From: Oscillospiraceae bacterium
GTDB lineage: Bacteria > Bacillota > Clostridia > Oscillospirales > Ruminococcaceae
Direction of reading: 5' to 3'
Assembly: GCA_031271475.1 (NCBI GenBank)
Contig: JAISVP010000125.1
Location: 1-5,774 of the forward strand
Length of the DNA stretch: 5,774 nucleotides
Both the position numbers and the translations under genes were made by a program. The notes under the pieces are model-generated. The model had not been told where the DNA came from. It did not search any database and saw only the letters and a list, made by a program, of their open reading frames with translations. Of the stretch, positions 1 through 5,774 are shown in pieces; the first letter of the stretch is position 1; every line of letters begins with the position of its first letter.

Positions 1-1782
1 TTAGCAGATGGGGAGCTGACTGCCGATAAGTATAAGACCGCAAAAAAATACGGCTATTTGGACAGGACAATAGAAAGAATTTCCGGACAGAAGTGCCCGA
101 TAAAATTAAATGCCGTGTATAAAATGGTTGACACCTGTGCGGGTGAGTATGACGCGCAGACCCCGTACTTTTATTCGACTTATGACGAAGAAAACGAAGC
201 GGAAGAGTTCATTAAAGCCAACGGTACCGGAAAGAAAAGGATAATTGTTTTCGGCGCCGGTCCTATAAGAATCGGACAGGGAATTGAGTTCGATTACTGC
301 TGTGTACACTGTGTTTGGATGCTTAAGCAGGCAGGGTATGAGGCTGTTATATGCAATAACAATCCGGAAACCGTGTCTACGGACTTTGATACCGGGACAA
401 GACTTTATTTTGATCCGCTCACCGAAGAGGATGTCGATTCTTTAATCGCAACTGAAAAGCCCGATGCGGCGGTAGTTCAGTTCGGCGGACAGACTGCTAT
501 TAAACTTACGAACCATCTGCATAAGTCGGGTGTGAAAATTTTAGGTACTTCCGCAGACAGCATTGATGCCGCAGAGGACAGGGAGCGTTTTGACAAAGTA
601 CTGGAAAAATGCGGAATTCCCAGACCGCGGGGCACTACTGTTATGAATACGGATGAAGCGGTCCGGGCGGCGGCGGATATTGGGTATCCTGTGCTTATGC
701 GACCGTCCTATGTCTTGGGCGGGCAGAATATGATAATAGCGCATTCACGCAGTGATATTGCTGAGTATATGGAAATAATAATGAGGCAGGGTCTTACAAA
801 TCCTGTGCTTATTGATAAATATATGATGGGTACGGAGCTTGAAGTCGATGCTATTTGTGACGGAACGGATTTCTTAATTCCGGGTATTATGGAGCATGTT
901 GAACGTGCGGGGGTGCATTCCGGAGATTCCATCTCTGTCTATCCCGCAAATCTCAACCGCCGAATAGAAGATACAATAATCGGATACACCAAACAGCTTG
1001 CACTTGAATTGAAAATTATCGGGCTTGTAAATATTCAGTATGTGCTGTATGAGGACGGTATCTATGTAATAGAAGTTAACCCGCGTTCATCAAGGACTGT
1101 GCCATATATAAGTAAGGTTACGGGAATCCCGATGGTTGATATTGCAACAAAAATAATGCTCGGTGCAACTTTGAAAGAGCTGGGTTATGAAAGCGGACTT
1201 TATCCGTCGGGGAAGTATGTTGCGGTGAAAGTTCCGGTGTTCAGTTTTGAAAAGCTGCACGGAGTCGATACAATGTTAGGGCCTGAAATGAAATCAACGG
1301 GAGAAGCCCTTGGAATAGCCGAAAATTTCGATGACGCATTGCTTAAAGGATTGGTGGCGGCGGGATTTAATCTTAAACGCAGCGGAGGTGTGCTGATATC
1401 TGTCCGCAGTTCGGATAAAAGCGGCATAACTGACATTGCAAGACGTTTTTATGAAATGGGATTTACAATTTATGCTACTGGAGGAACCTGTAAATATCTT
1501 AATCAGATGAATGTGCCTGCCCGGTTTGTGCATAAAATATCCGGCGGTGTGCCGAACACACTGGACTTACTTGAAAGCGGTAAAATTTCTTACCTGATTT
1601 CCACTTCTGAGAACGGACGGATGCCGGAACGTGACAGTGTGCAAATGCGCAGGAAATCCGTGGAACGTCTTATATGTTCCCTGACTTCTCTTGATACGGC
1701 GGATTCTCTTGTGACTGTACTGCAAAAAGGAAAAACAATGAAAGATGTGGAACTGGTAGACATTACGCTGATTGATAACTGA
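1..1782 (+). CDS. carB: Carbamoyl-phosphate synthase large subunit, C-terminal part (5' end outside window)
   Basis: CarB uses ammonia delivered by the small subunit CarA, bicarbonate and two ATP to make carbamoyl phosphate for pyrimidine and arginine synthesis in the cytoplasm. The frame is open from base 1 (reading LADGELTADKYK), so 593 residues are visible; the family is usually about 1,070, so roughly the last 55% is present. A TTG at position 58 is internal, not a start. Seen in order: the end of the oligomerisation domain (VYKMVDTC), the second ATP-grasp half that phosphorylates carbamate (IRIGQGIEFDYCCVH, NNPETVSTD, RPSYVLGGQ, GIMEHVERAGVHSGDS, and the metal-binding IEVNPRSSRTVP at about fragment residues 357-368), then a C-terminal MGS-like allosteric domain (YATGGTCKYL, LTSLDTADS). 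In this family the MGS domain binds effectors such as UMP, PRPP or ornithine; which one acts here cannot be read. No frameshift is seen. Because carA and the promoter lie outside, pyrimidine versus arginine assignment is open. Confidence 0.97.
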   Translation, partial: LADGELTADKYKTAKKYGYLDRTIERISGQKCPIKLNAVYKMVDTCAGEYDAQTPYFYSTYDEENEAEEFIKANGTGKKRIIVFGAGPIRIGQGIEFDYCCVHCVWMLKQAGYEAVICNNNPETVSTDFDTGTRLYFDPLTEEDVDSLIATEKPDAAVVQFGGQTAIKLTNHLHKSGVKILGTSADSIDAAEDRERFDKVLEKCGIPRPRGTTVMNTDEAVRAAADIGYPVLMRPSYVLGGQNMIIAHSRSDIAEYMEIIMRQGLTNPVLIDKYMMGTELEVDAICDGTDFLIPGIMEHVERAGVHSGDSISVYPANLNRRIEDTIIGYTKQLALELKIIGLVNIQYVLYEDGIYVIEVNPRSSRTVPYISKVTGIPMVDIATKIMLGATLKELGYESGLYPSGKYVAVKVPVFSFEKLHGVDTMLGPEMKSTGEALGIAENFDDALLKGLVAAGFNLKRSGGVLISVRSSDKSGITDIARRFYEMGFTIYATGGTCKYLNQMNVPARFVHKISGGVPNTLDLLESGKISYLISTSENGRMPERDSVQMRRKSVERLICSLTSLDTADSLVTVLQKGKTMKDVELVDITLIDN

Positions 1783-1795
1783 CAGTTGCCGCAAA

Positions 1796-1843
1796 AAGTT
1801 GCCGAACCGCGGAAATGTAAAAAACTTTATGCGGTCGGCGCTT
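1796..1843 (+). promoter_or_regulatory. GC-rich hairpin in the carB-tgt spacer
   Basis: GCCG (1801-1804) and ACCGC (1806-1810) pair with CGGC (1836-1839) and GCGGT (1831-1835), giving nine base pairs with one bulged A at 1805 and a 20-base A-rich loop. Outside this, AAG (1796-1798) can pair with CTT (1841-1843) across a small internal loop. No T-run follows, so it is not a standard intrinsic terminator. It ends directly at the tgt Shine-Dalgarno sequence, so an effect on tgt translation or on processing of a carB-tgt transcript is possible; that role is inference. Confidence 0.4.
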
Positions 1844-1850
1844 GAGAAAG
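1844..1850 (+). promoter_or_regulatory. Ribosome binding site that decides the tgt start
   Basis: GAGAAAG lies 8 bases before the ATG at 1859. This supports 1859 over the in-frame ATG at 1829, whose nearest purine run (GGAAA, 1811-1815) is about 13 bases away and sits in the hairpin loop, and over the TTG at 1772 inside the carB end. Confidence 0.6.
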
Positions 1851-1858
1851 TTGTGTTA

Positions 1859-2989
1859 ATGTTTAGATTGGAAAAGACATCCGGCGGTGCACGCCTTGGG
1901 GAAATTACTACGGTGCACGGAAAAATTAAGACACCGCTGTTTATGAATGTTGCTACAAGTGCGGCAATTAAGGGCGGTATATCTTCTGCTGATTTGGAAA
2001 CGGTGAACTGTCAGACCGCACTTTGCAATGCTTATCACCTGCGTTTGCGTCCGGGTGACAGTCTTATAAAGGAATTGGGCGGATTGCATCAGTTTATGAA
2101 CTGGCATAAACCGATTTTAACGGACAGCGGCGGATTTCAAGTGTTTTCTTTGGCAAAACTGCGTAAAATAAAGGAAGAGGGCGTGTACTTTTCTTCACAT
2201 ATAGACGGCGCGCCGATTTTTATGGGACCGGAACAGAGTATACAGATTCAGTCCAATCTTGGTTCTACGATTGCAATGGCATTTGACGAATGCGTATCTA
2301 ACCCCGCTGAATACGGGTATGTTAAGAAGTCCTGTGAGATGACGACAAGATGGCTTGTACGCAGTAAGAATGAACTTGAACGCCTCAGCCGGCTTGAAAA
2401 TACGGTGAACAGACAGCAAAAACTTTTTGCAATTAATCAGGGAGGCACTTATCCGGATCTGAGAACGGATCATATGAAACGCATTGCTGAAATGGATTTG
2501 GACGGTTATGCGATTGGGGGACTTGCAGTCGGTGAAACTGCACAGGAAATGTATGATATAATCGAGAGTGTACAGCCGTATATGCCTGAAAACAAGCCGC
2601 GCTATCTTATGGGAGTCGGGACGCCTGTGAATATTATTCAGGCGGTTAGCAGAGGTATAGATATGTTTGACTGTGTAATGCCCAGCAGGAACGGAAGACA
2701 TTCCACTATATTCACTTGGGACGGGGTAATGCAGTTAAAAAATGAGCGATATAAGACTGATACCCGCCCTATAGATGAAAACTGCGGCTGTCCGGCTTGC
2801 AGAAATTATTCAAGGGCGTATATACGGCATTTGTTTAAAGTCGGTGAGATGCTTTCAGGCAGGCTTGCGGTTTTACACAATCTGTACTTTTATAATAAAC
2901 TGATGGAGAAAATTCGTGAGACAATCGGAAATGACAGTTTTGAGTCGTTTGCGAGGGAAATGATTCCTGTATTGGGACGAAGAAAGTAG
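1859..2989 (+). CDS. tgt: tRNA-guanine transglycosylase (bacterial Tgt)
   Basis: Tgt swaps guanine 34 in the anticodon of Asp, Asn, His and Tyr tRNAs for a queuosine precursor, preQ1 in most bacteria and queuine in some salvaging ones. The protein is 376 residues, normal for the family, starting MFRLEKTSGGARLG; frame continues upstream but the family N-terminus and a well-placed ribosome site fit this ATG. Key residues are present: Asp89 in ILTDSGGFQVFSL, Asp143 and Cys145 in AFDEC, GGLAVGE at 220-226, the nucleophile Asp271 in DMFDC, and the zinc ligands Cys309, Cys311, Cys314 and His340 in ENCGCPAC and LHNLYFY. Cys145 and Val224 match the preQ1-type pocket of the Zymomonas enzyme, although clostridial Tgt proteins can take queuine, so the substrate is unsettled. 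The N-terminal strand reads FMNVATSAAIKGGIS instead of the common FMPVGT..TVK form, and the loop after DCVMPSRNGR has HS where NG is usual; both look like clostridial variants. The usual yajC/secDF neighbours do not follow. Confidence 0.96.
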   Translation: MFRLEKTSGGARLGEITTVHGKIKTPLFMNVATSAAIKGGISSADLETVNCQTALCNAYHLRLRPGDSLIKELGGLHQFMNWHKPILTDSGGFQVFSLAKLRKIKEEGVYFSSHIDGAPIFMGPEQSIQIQSNLGSTIAMAFDECVSNPAEYGYVKKSCEMTTRWLVRSKNELERLSRLENTVNRQQKLFAINQGGTYPDLRTDHMKRIAEMDLDGYAIGGLAVGETAQEMYDIIESVQPYMPENKPRYLMGVGTPVNIIQAVSRGIDMFDCVMPSRNGRHSTIFTWDGVMQLKNERYKTDTRPIDENCGCPACRNYSRAYIRHLFKVGEMLSGRLAVLHNLYFYNKLMEKIRETIGNDSFESFAREMIPVLGRRK

Positions 2990-3004
2990 CCGTGAGGAAA
3001 AAAT

Positions 3005-3667
3005 ATGAAAATGTTGATTGTAGACGATGAGGTCAATATCCGTAAAGTTGTGAGGGAATATGCTGAATTTGAGGGCTATACCGTAACGGAAGCAAGTGAC
3101 GGTATGGAAGCTGTTGACATTGTCCGCGGGAATGATTTCGATATAGTGATAATGGATATCATGATGCCGAAACTTGACGGATTTTCCGCGTGCAGGCAGA
3201 TAATGAAATTAAAGCAGATCCCGACAATTATGCTGTCTGCCAGAGGTGAGGAATACGATAAGCTGTTTGGATTTGAATTAGGTGCGGATGATTATGTTAC
3301 TAAGCCGTTTTCGCCTAAGGAACTGATGGCGCGTGTTAAGGCTGTGCTTTCACGCGGCGGCGGTAATACGGAAAAGCATATATACGAGGGTTTGGAGATT
3401 GATATATCCGGACGGACTGTCAAAGTAGACGGTCAGCGTGTACAGTTAACTCCGAAAGAATATGATCTGCTGTTCTATATGGTTAACAATTTGAATATAG
3501 CATTACCGCGTGAAAACCTTGTAAGAGAAGTATGGGGATATGATTTCTTCGGGGATGACAGAACGGTTGACACTCATATAAAAATGCTTCGGAATAATCT
3601 TGGGCCGTACCGTAAATTCATTGTTACTTTACGCGGTATGGGGTATAAATTTTCAATTGACAGCTGA
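3005..3667 (+). CDS. OmpR/PhoB-family response regulator
   Basis: This is a cytoplasmic DNA-binding regulator of a two-component system, 220 residues, typical for the family. The receiver domain (about 1-118) has the acidic pair Asp7/Asp8, the phosphoacceptor Asp51 in VIMDIMMPKLDG, Ser78 in MLSAR, Tyr97 and Lys100 in DDYVTKPF. After a short glycine linker (RGGGN) comes a winged-helix domain (about 126-218) with LTPKEYDLL, the helix RTVDTHIKMLRNNLG and the C-terminal hairpin TLRGMGYKF. All phosphorylation residues are intact, so it should be phosphorylated by a kinase, most likely the one encoded next. GAGG at 2994-2997 lies 7 bases before the ATG. The gene begins 15 bases after the tgt stop, so read-through from tgt is likely. 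Its targets are unknown, and sequence alone does not identify it with a named system such as PhoP or WalR. Confidence 0.96.
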   Translation: MKMLIVDDEVNIRKVVREYAEFEGYTVTEASDGMEAVDIVRGNDFDIVIMDIMMPKLDGFSACRQIMKLKQIPTIMLSARGEEYDKLFGFELGADDYVTKPFSPKELMARVKAVLSRGGGNTEKHIYEGLEIDISGRTVKVDGQRVQLTPKEYDLLFYMVNNLNIALPRENLVREVWGYDFFGDDRTVDTHIKMLRNNLGPYRKFIVTLRGMGYKFSIDS

Positions 3668-3711
3668 CGATTAAGATGCGAACGGTTTGTATGTAAGATT
3701 TTTCCTTTTAG

Positions 3712-3743
3712 GACAGGCAGGAATTTGCGGTAATGCCCGTGTC
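3712..3743 (+). other. Imperfect hairpin in the regulator-kinase spacer
   Basis: GACA-GGCA (3712-3719) pairs with TGCC and TGTC (3734-3737, 3740-3743), eight pairs with a two-base bulge and a 14-base loop. No T-run follows, so terminator function is not supported. The 44 bases between the regulator stop and this hairpin hold no clear motif. The role is unknown and the pairing could be chance. Confidence 0.25.
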
Positions 3744-3785
3744 TTGCAAAGATTTTTAACTGCGCACAGCGGCAAAATGATATGA

Positions 3786-3826
3786 CTGAACCGTTAGGCT
3801 GTTTTCTGGCAGTTCCTAACCGTCAG
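3786..3826 (+). promoter_or_regulatory. Long imperfect hairpin just before the kinase ribosome site
   Basis: CTGA (3786-3789) pairs with TCAG (3823-3826), GTTAGG (3793-3798) with CCTAAC (3815-3820), and CTG (3799-3801) with CAG (3810-3812); C3791 can also pair with G3822. That is about 14 pairs with small bulges and an 8-base loop, TTTTCTGG. It ends one base before the AGGGG ribosome site of the kinase. It could influence kinase translation or mRNA stability, or be a palindromic operator; these are inferences. No T-run follows it. Confidence 0.4.
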
Positions 3827-3827
3827 C

Positions 3828-3832
3828 AGGGG
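3828..3832 (+). promoter_or_regulatory. Ribosome binding site of the histidine kinase
   Basis: AGGGG sits 5 bases before the ATG at 3838. An in-frame TGA at 3835-3837 directly precedes that ATG, so the kinase cannot begin further upstream and this start is well fixed. Confidence 0.6.
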
Positions 3833-3837
3833 TTTGA

Positions 3838-5283
3838 ATGAATAAATACAAGAGTTTGTCGTTTAATATCTGGCTGTATTTTATGGCGTTTATTGCAGCC
3901 GTATTCCTGTTGATGTGGCTGTTTCAGATAGTGTTTTTAAAAGGATTTTACAGGAATTCAAAAATAAATGATATAAATTATATAGTAAACCGGATTGAGG
4001 AATATTACGCTGAGGGAGAATACGCACAGGAAGTATCGAATTTAGCCAGATACAATGAGGTATGTATAGTCATATTGGATAAATACGGACGTTTGAGATT
4101 CCCGTCAGGCGGCTGTTTGTTGGGAGGAGACTGTATGCTCCACTCCAACAGGGTAAATCTTGGGCGGTATCTGGATGATATTACAAAAAGTCCAAATAAG
4201 GAAATCGGATATACGGAACATTCTTCGTTTACAGATGCTGAGATTTTAGTTTACGGATGCAGAATGGAAGATAATTTCGGTGAGCCGACAGGTTATTTAT
4301 TTATTAATTCTCCGCTTTCTCCGGTGGAATCTACGGTTGCCATTATCGAAAATCAAATGTATATTATATTTGCCGTTCTTATTGTAATCGGTTTGGTTTT
4401 GTCGCTTTTTGCCTCAAATACAATTTCAAAACCTTTGGTGAAAGTAACCAAATCTGCTACAAGACTTGCTAAAGGTGATTATACAGTACAGTTTGCGGAA
4501 ACAGCGTATTCGGAAGTGCAGAAGCTTTCGGAGACTCTTACCTATGCCGCAGGTGAAATATCTAAAGTAGACCAAAGACAGCGTGATTTGATTGCAAATG
4601 TTTCGCATGATTTAAAAACGCCGCTTACAATGATTAAGGCATATGCGGAAATGATTCGGGATTTGTCCGGAGATAACAGGCAAAAACGTGAACAGCATCT
4701 GAAAATAATTATCGGTGAAACTGACAGACTTGCGCTTTTAGTCAATGATATGCTTGCTTTGTCAAAACTCGAAAGCGGAAAAGATGAGCTTAACTGTACA
4801 ACATTTCCTATAAAAGAGGAACTTTTGGAGATTATAGAAAGATTTAAGGATTTCTATTCGCTATATCTGCCTGATTCTCCGCCGTTTACATTTTCCTGTG
4901 AAAATGTTCAGGAGTCCGGAACTCAAAACAGTGAGGAACGCTTGGTTTATGCGGACCGTGTAAAAATACAGCAGGTTATATACAATTTTATAAGTAATGC
5001 AATGATACACACAGGGGATGACAGAAATATTTATATACGGCAAATTAATGAATCAGATGGAGTTAGAATTGAAGTTACCGATACCGGCAAAGGTATTCCA
5101 AAAGAGGATTTGAAACTGATTTTTCAGAAATATTACCGCAGTGCTAATTATAAACGCGAAACATCAGGGAGCGGATTGGGTCTTTTTATTGCAAAGTCAA
5201 TTTTAGAAAAGCACCGTTTTCCGTATGGGGTAAAATCTGAATTAGGCAAGGGCTCGACGTTTTGGTTTAAAATCAAAAATTAG
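3838..5283 (+). CDS. Membrane sensor histidine kinase with HAMP domain
   Basis: A 481-residue HisKA-type kinase that should sense an external or envelope signal, autophosphorylate and control the regulator encoded just upstream. Seen in order: a membrane segment (about 12-35), an extracytoplasmic domain of about 137 residues, a second membrane segment (about 174-192, MYIIFAVLIVIGLVLSLFA), HAMP (about 193-246), the dimerisation domain with His257 in NVSHDLKTPLT, and the ATP-binding domain with Asn383/Asn387 in YNFISNAMIHT, DTGKGI (415-420), Phe429 and GSGLGLF (444-450). HDLKT also fits the phosphatase motif of bifunctional kinases. The outer domain has four cysteines (76, 93, 99, 141), two of them in GGCLLGGDCMLH; its ligand is unknown and it is too divergent for me to name a fold, though a single PAS/Cache-like domain is plausible. 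The order regulator then kinase is standard, but the 170-base gap between them is longer than usual. Confidence 0.95.
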   Translation: MNKYKSLSFNIWLYFMAFIAAVFLLMWLFQIVFLKGFYRNSKINDINYIVNRIEEYYAEGEYAQEVSNLARYNEVCIVILDKYGRLRFPSGGCLLGGDCMLHSNRVNLGRYLDDITKSPNKEIGYTEHSSFTDAEILVYGCRMEDNFGEPTGYLFINSPLSPVESTVAIIENQMYIIFAVLIVIGLVLSLFASNTISKPLVKVTKSATRLAKGDYTVQFAETAYSEVQKLSETLTYAAGEISKVDQRQRDLIANVSHDLKTPLTMIKAYAEMIRDLSGDNRQKREQHLKIIIGETDRLALLVNDMLALSKLESGKDELNCTTFPIKEELLEIIERFKDFYSLYLPDSPPFTFSCENVQESGTQNSEERLVYADRVKIQQVIYNFISNAMIHTGDDRNIYIRQINESDGVRIEVTDTGKGIPKEDLKLIFQKYYRSANYKRETSGSGLGLFIAKSILEKHRFPYGVKSELGKGSTFWFKIKN

Positions 5284-5302
5284 TCGGCAGAGCGGGAGTA
5301 TA

Positions 5303-5774
5303 ATGAAAGCATTATTTATAGGGGATGCCGTAGGTGTTGCCGGCTGTGAATTTTTAAGACAGCGGCTTATAGGACTTAAGATGCAGTATGAAGCCGATTT
5401 GGTGATAGTCAACGGTGAGAATTCCGCACAGGGTAACGGCATTACACCGGCAAGTGCGAAAATGATTTTAAGCAGCGGAGCGGATGTAATAACCACAGGC
5501 AACCATGCCTTTAAACAGCGTGAGTCTGTACAGGTGTTTAATATGCGTAATGTCCTCAGACCTGCTAACTTCTCTGATGAAGTTATCGGCAAGGGTTTAT
5601 ATTACCATGATTCGGGATATGCCCGAACAGCAGTAATAAACATTATGGGAACAGTATTTATGGATTCGCTTGACAATCCGTTTGTCTGTATTGACCGTAT
5701 ACTCGAAATTGCGGACACCCCGAATATCATAGTGGATTTTCATGCCGAGGCTACATCGGAAAAGAAAGCTTTCG
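5303..5774 (+). CDS. ymdB: YmdB/TIGR00282-family metallophosphoesterase, N-terminal part (3' end outside window)
   Basis: The family is a dimetal phosphoesterase; Bacillus subtilis YmdB hydrolyses 2',3'-cyclic AMP and affects sporulation, motility and biofilm genes. The first 157 codons are visible of a protein usually about 260-280 residues long. It opens MKALFIGDAVGVAG with the metal ligand Asp8, followed by Glu39/Asn40 in VNGENSAQG, Asn67/His68 in TTGNHAF, the family motif RPANF (86-90), and His147 in DFHAEATSEK; these match the known active-site positions, and the later histidines fall outside. GGGAG at 5294-5298 lies 4 bases before the ATG. It starts 19 bases after the kinase stop, which suggests one transcript. 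The motif GNHAFKQRE differs from the more common GNHTWDKKE form. Substrate is not established from sequence, and no neighbouring RNase Y gene is visible to support an RNA-turnover link. Confidence 0.93.
   Translation, partial: MKALFIGDAVGVAGCEFLRQRLIGLKMQYEADLVIVNGENSAQGNGITPASAKMILSSGADVITTGNHAFKQRESVQVFNMRNVLRPANFSDEVIGKGLYYHDSGYARTAVINIMGTVFMDSLDNPFVCIDRILEIADTPNIIVDFHAEATSEKKAF

Noticed and set aside
1801..1835. Possible preQ1-I riboswitch before tgt, because the loop has TAAAAAACTTT resembling the A-rich riboswitch tail.
   Set aside because: The short stem and C-rich loop that must come just 5' of the tail are missing; the A-run is instead in the loop of a different hairpin.
1772..1858. 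Longer tgt starting at TTG 1772 or ATG 1829.
   Set aside because: The added residues do not look like Tgt, and the best ribosome site and the family N-terminus both point to 1859.
2195..2701. A 168-codon open frame on the minus strand inside tgt.
   Set aside because: It lies wholly antisense to a strongly conserved gene, its translation resembles no family I know, and no convincing ribosome site was seen.
3661..3711. Possible terminator after the response regulator, near the T-rich run at about 3698-3709.
   Set aside because: No stable stem directly precedes the T-rich run, and the kinase of the same system follows.
3758..3786. Possible kinase promoter with an extended -10 (TG-A-TATGAC, 3778-3786).
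   Set aside because: No acceptable -35 lies at the right distance and the -10 matches only four of six consensus bases; too weak to list.
5242..5592. A 116-codon open frame on the minus strand across the kinase end and the ymdB start.
   Set aside because: It overlaps two well-supported + strand genes, and the ymdB active-site motifs explain the sequence.

Overview
The window looks like ordinary chromosome from an anaerobic Bacillota, probably class Clostridia and perhaps the Oscillospiraceae/Ruminococcaceae side. This placement is an inference from how the proteins read: the Tgt has a clostridial-type N-terminus and loop, the TGT-associated motifs resemble gut Clostridia, and the last gene is a YmdB-type phosphoesterase. 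Gene starts carry AG-rich Shine-Dalgarno sites. All five genes lie on the + strand with short gaps, and coding fills nearly the whole window.

Layout. (1) 1-1782: the C-terminal part of the carbamoyl-phosphate synthase large subunit (carB), open at the left edge. (2) 1783-1858: a 76-base spacer holding a GC-rich hairpin. (3) 1859-2989: tgt, tRNA-guanine transglycosylase. (4) 3005-3667: an OmpR/PhoB-type response regulator, 15 bases after tgt. (5) 3668-3837: a 170-base spacer with two imperfect hairpins. (6) 3838-5283: a membrane sensor histidine kinase, the likely partner of the regulator. (7) 5303-5774: the first 157 codons of a YmdB/TIGR00282-type metallophosphoesterase, cut by the right edge.

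The genes do not form one obvious pathway. CarB supplies carbamoyl phosphate for pyrimidines and arginine, Tgt modifies the wobble base of GUN-anticodon tRNAs, the kinase and regulator form a two-component system of unknown stimulus, and the YmdB-like protein is a cyclic-nucleotide/RNA-related phosphoesterase. The spacing suggests they may be co-transcribed, at least from tgt to the regulator and from the kinase to ymdB, with the two spacers as possible control points.

I found no mobile element, CRISPR array, tRNA, rRNA or prophage sign, and nothing that amounts to a new system. The most worthwhile second looks are the structured spacer inside the two-component pair, the cysteine-bearing sensor domain of the kinase, the hairpin before tgt, and sequence variants in Tgt and the YmdB-like protein.
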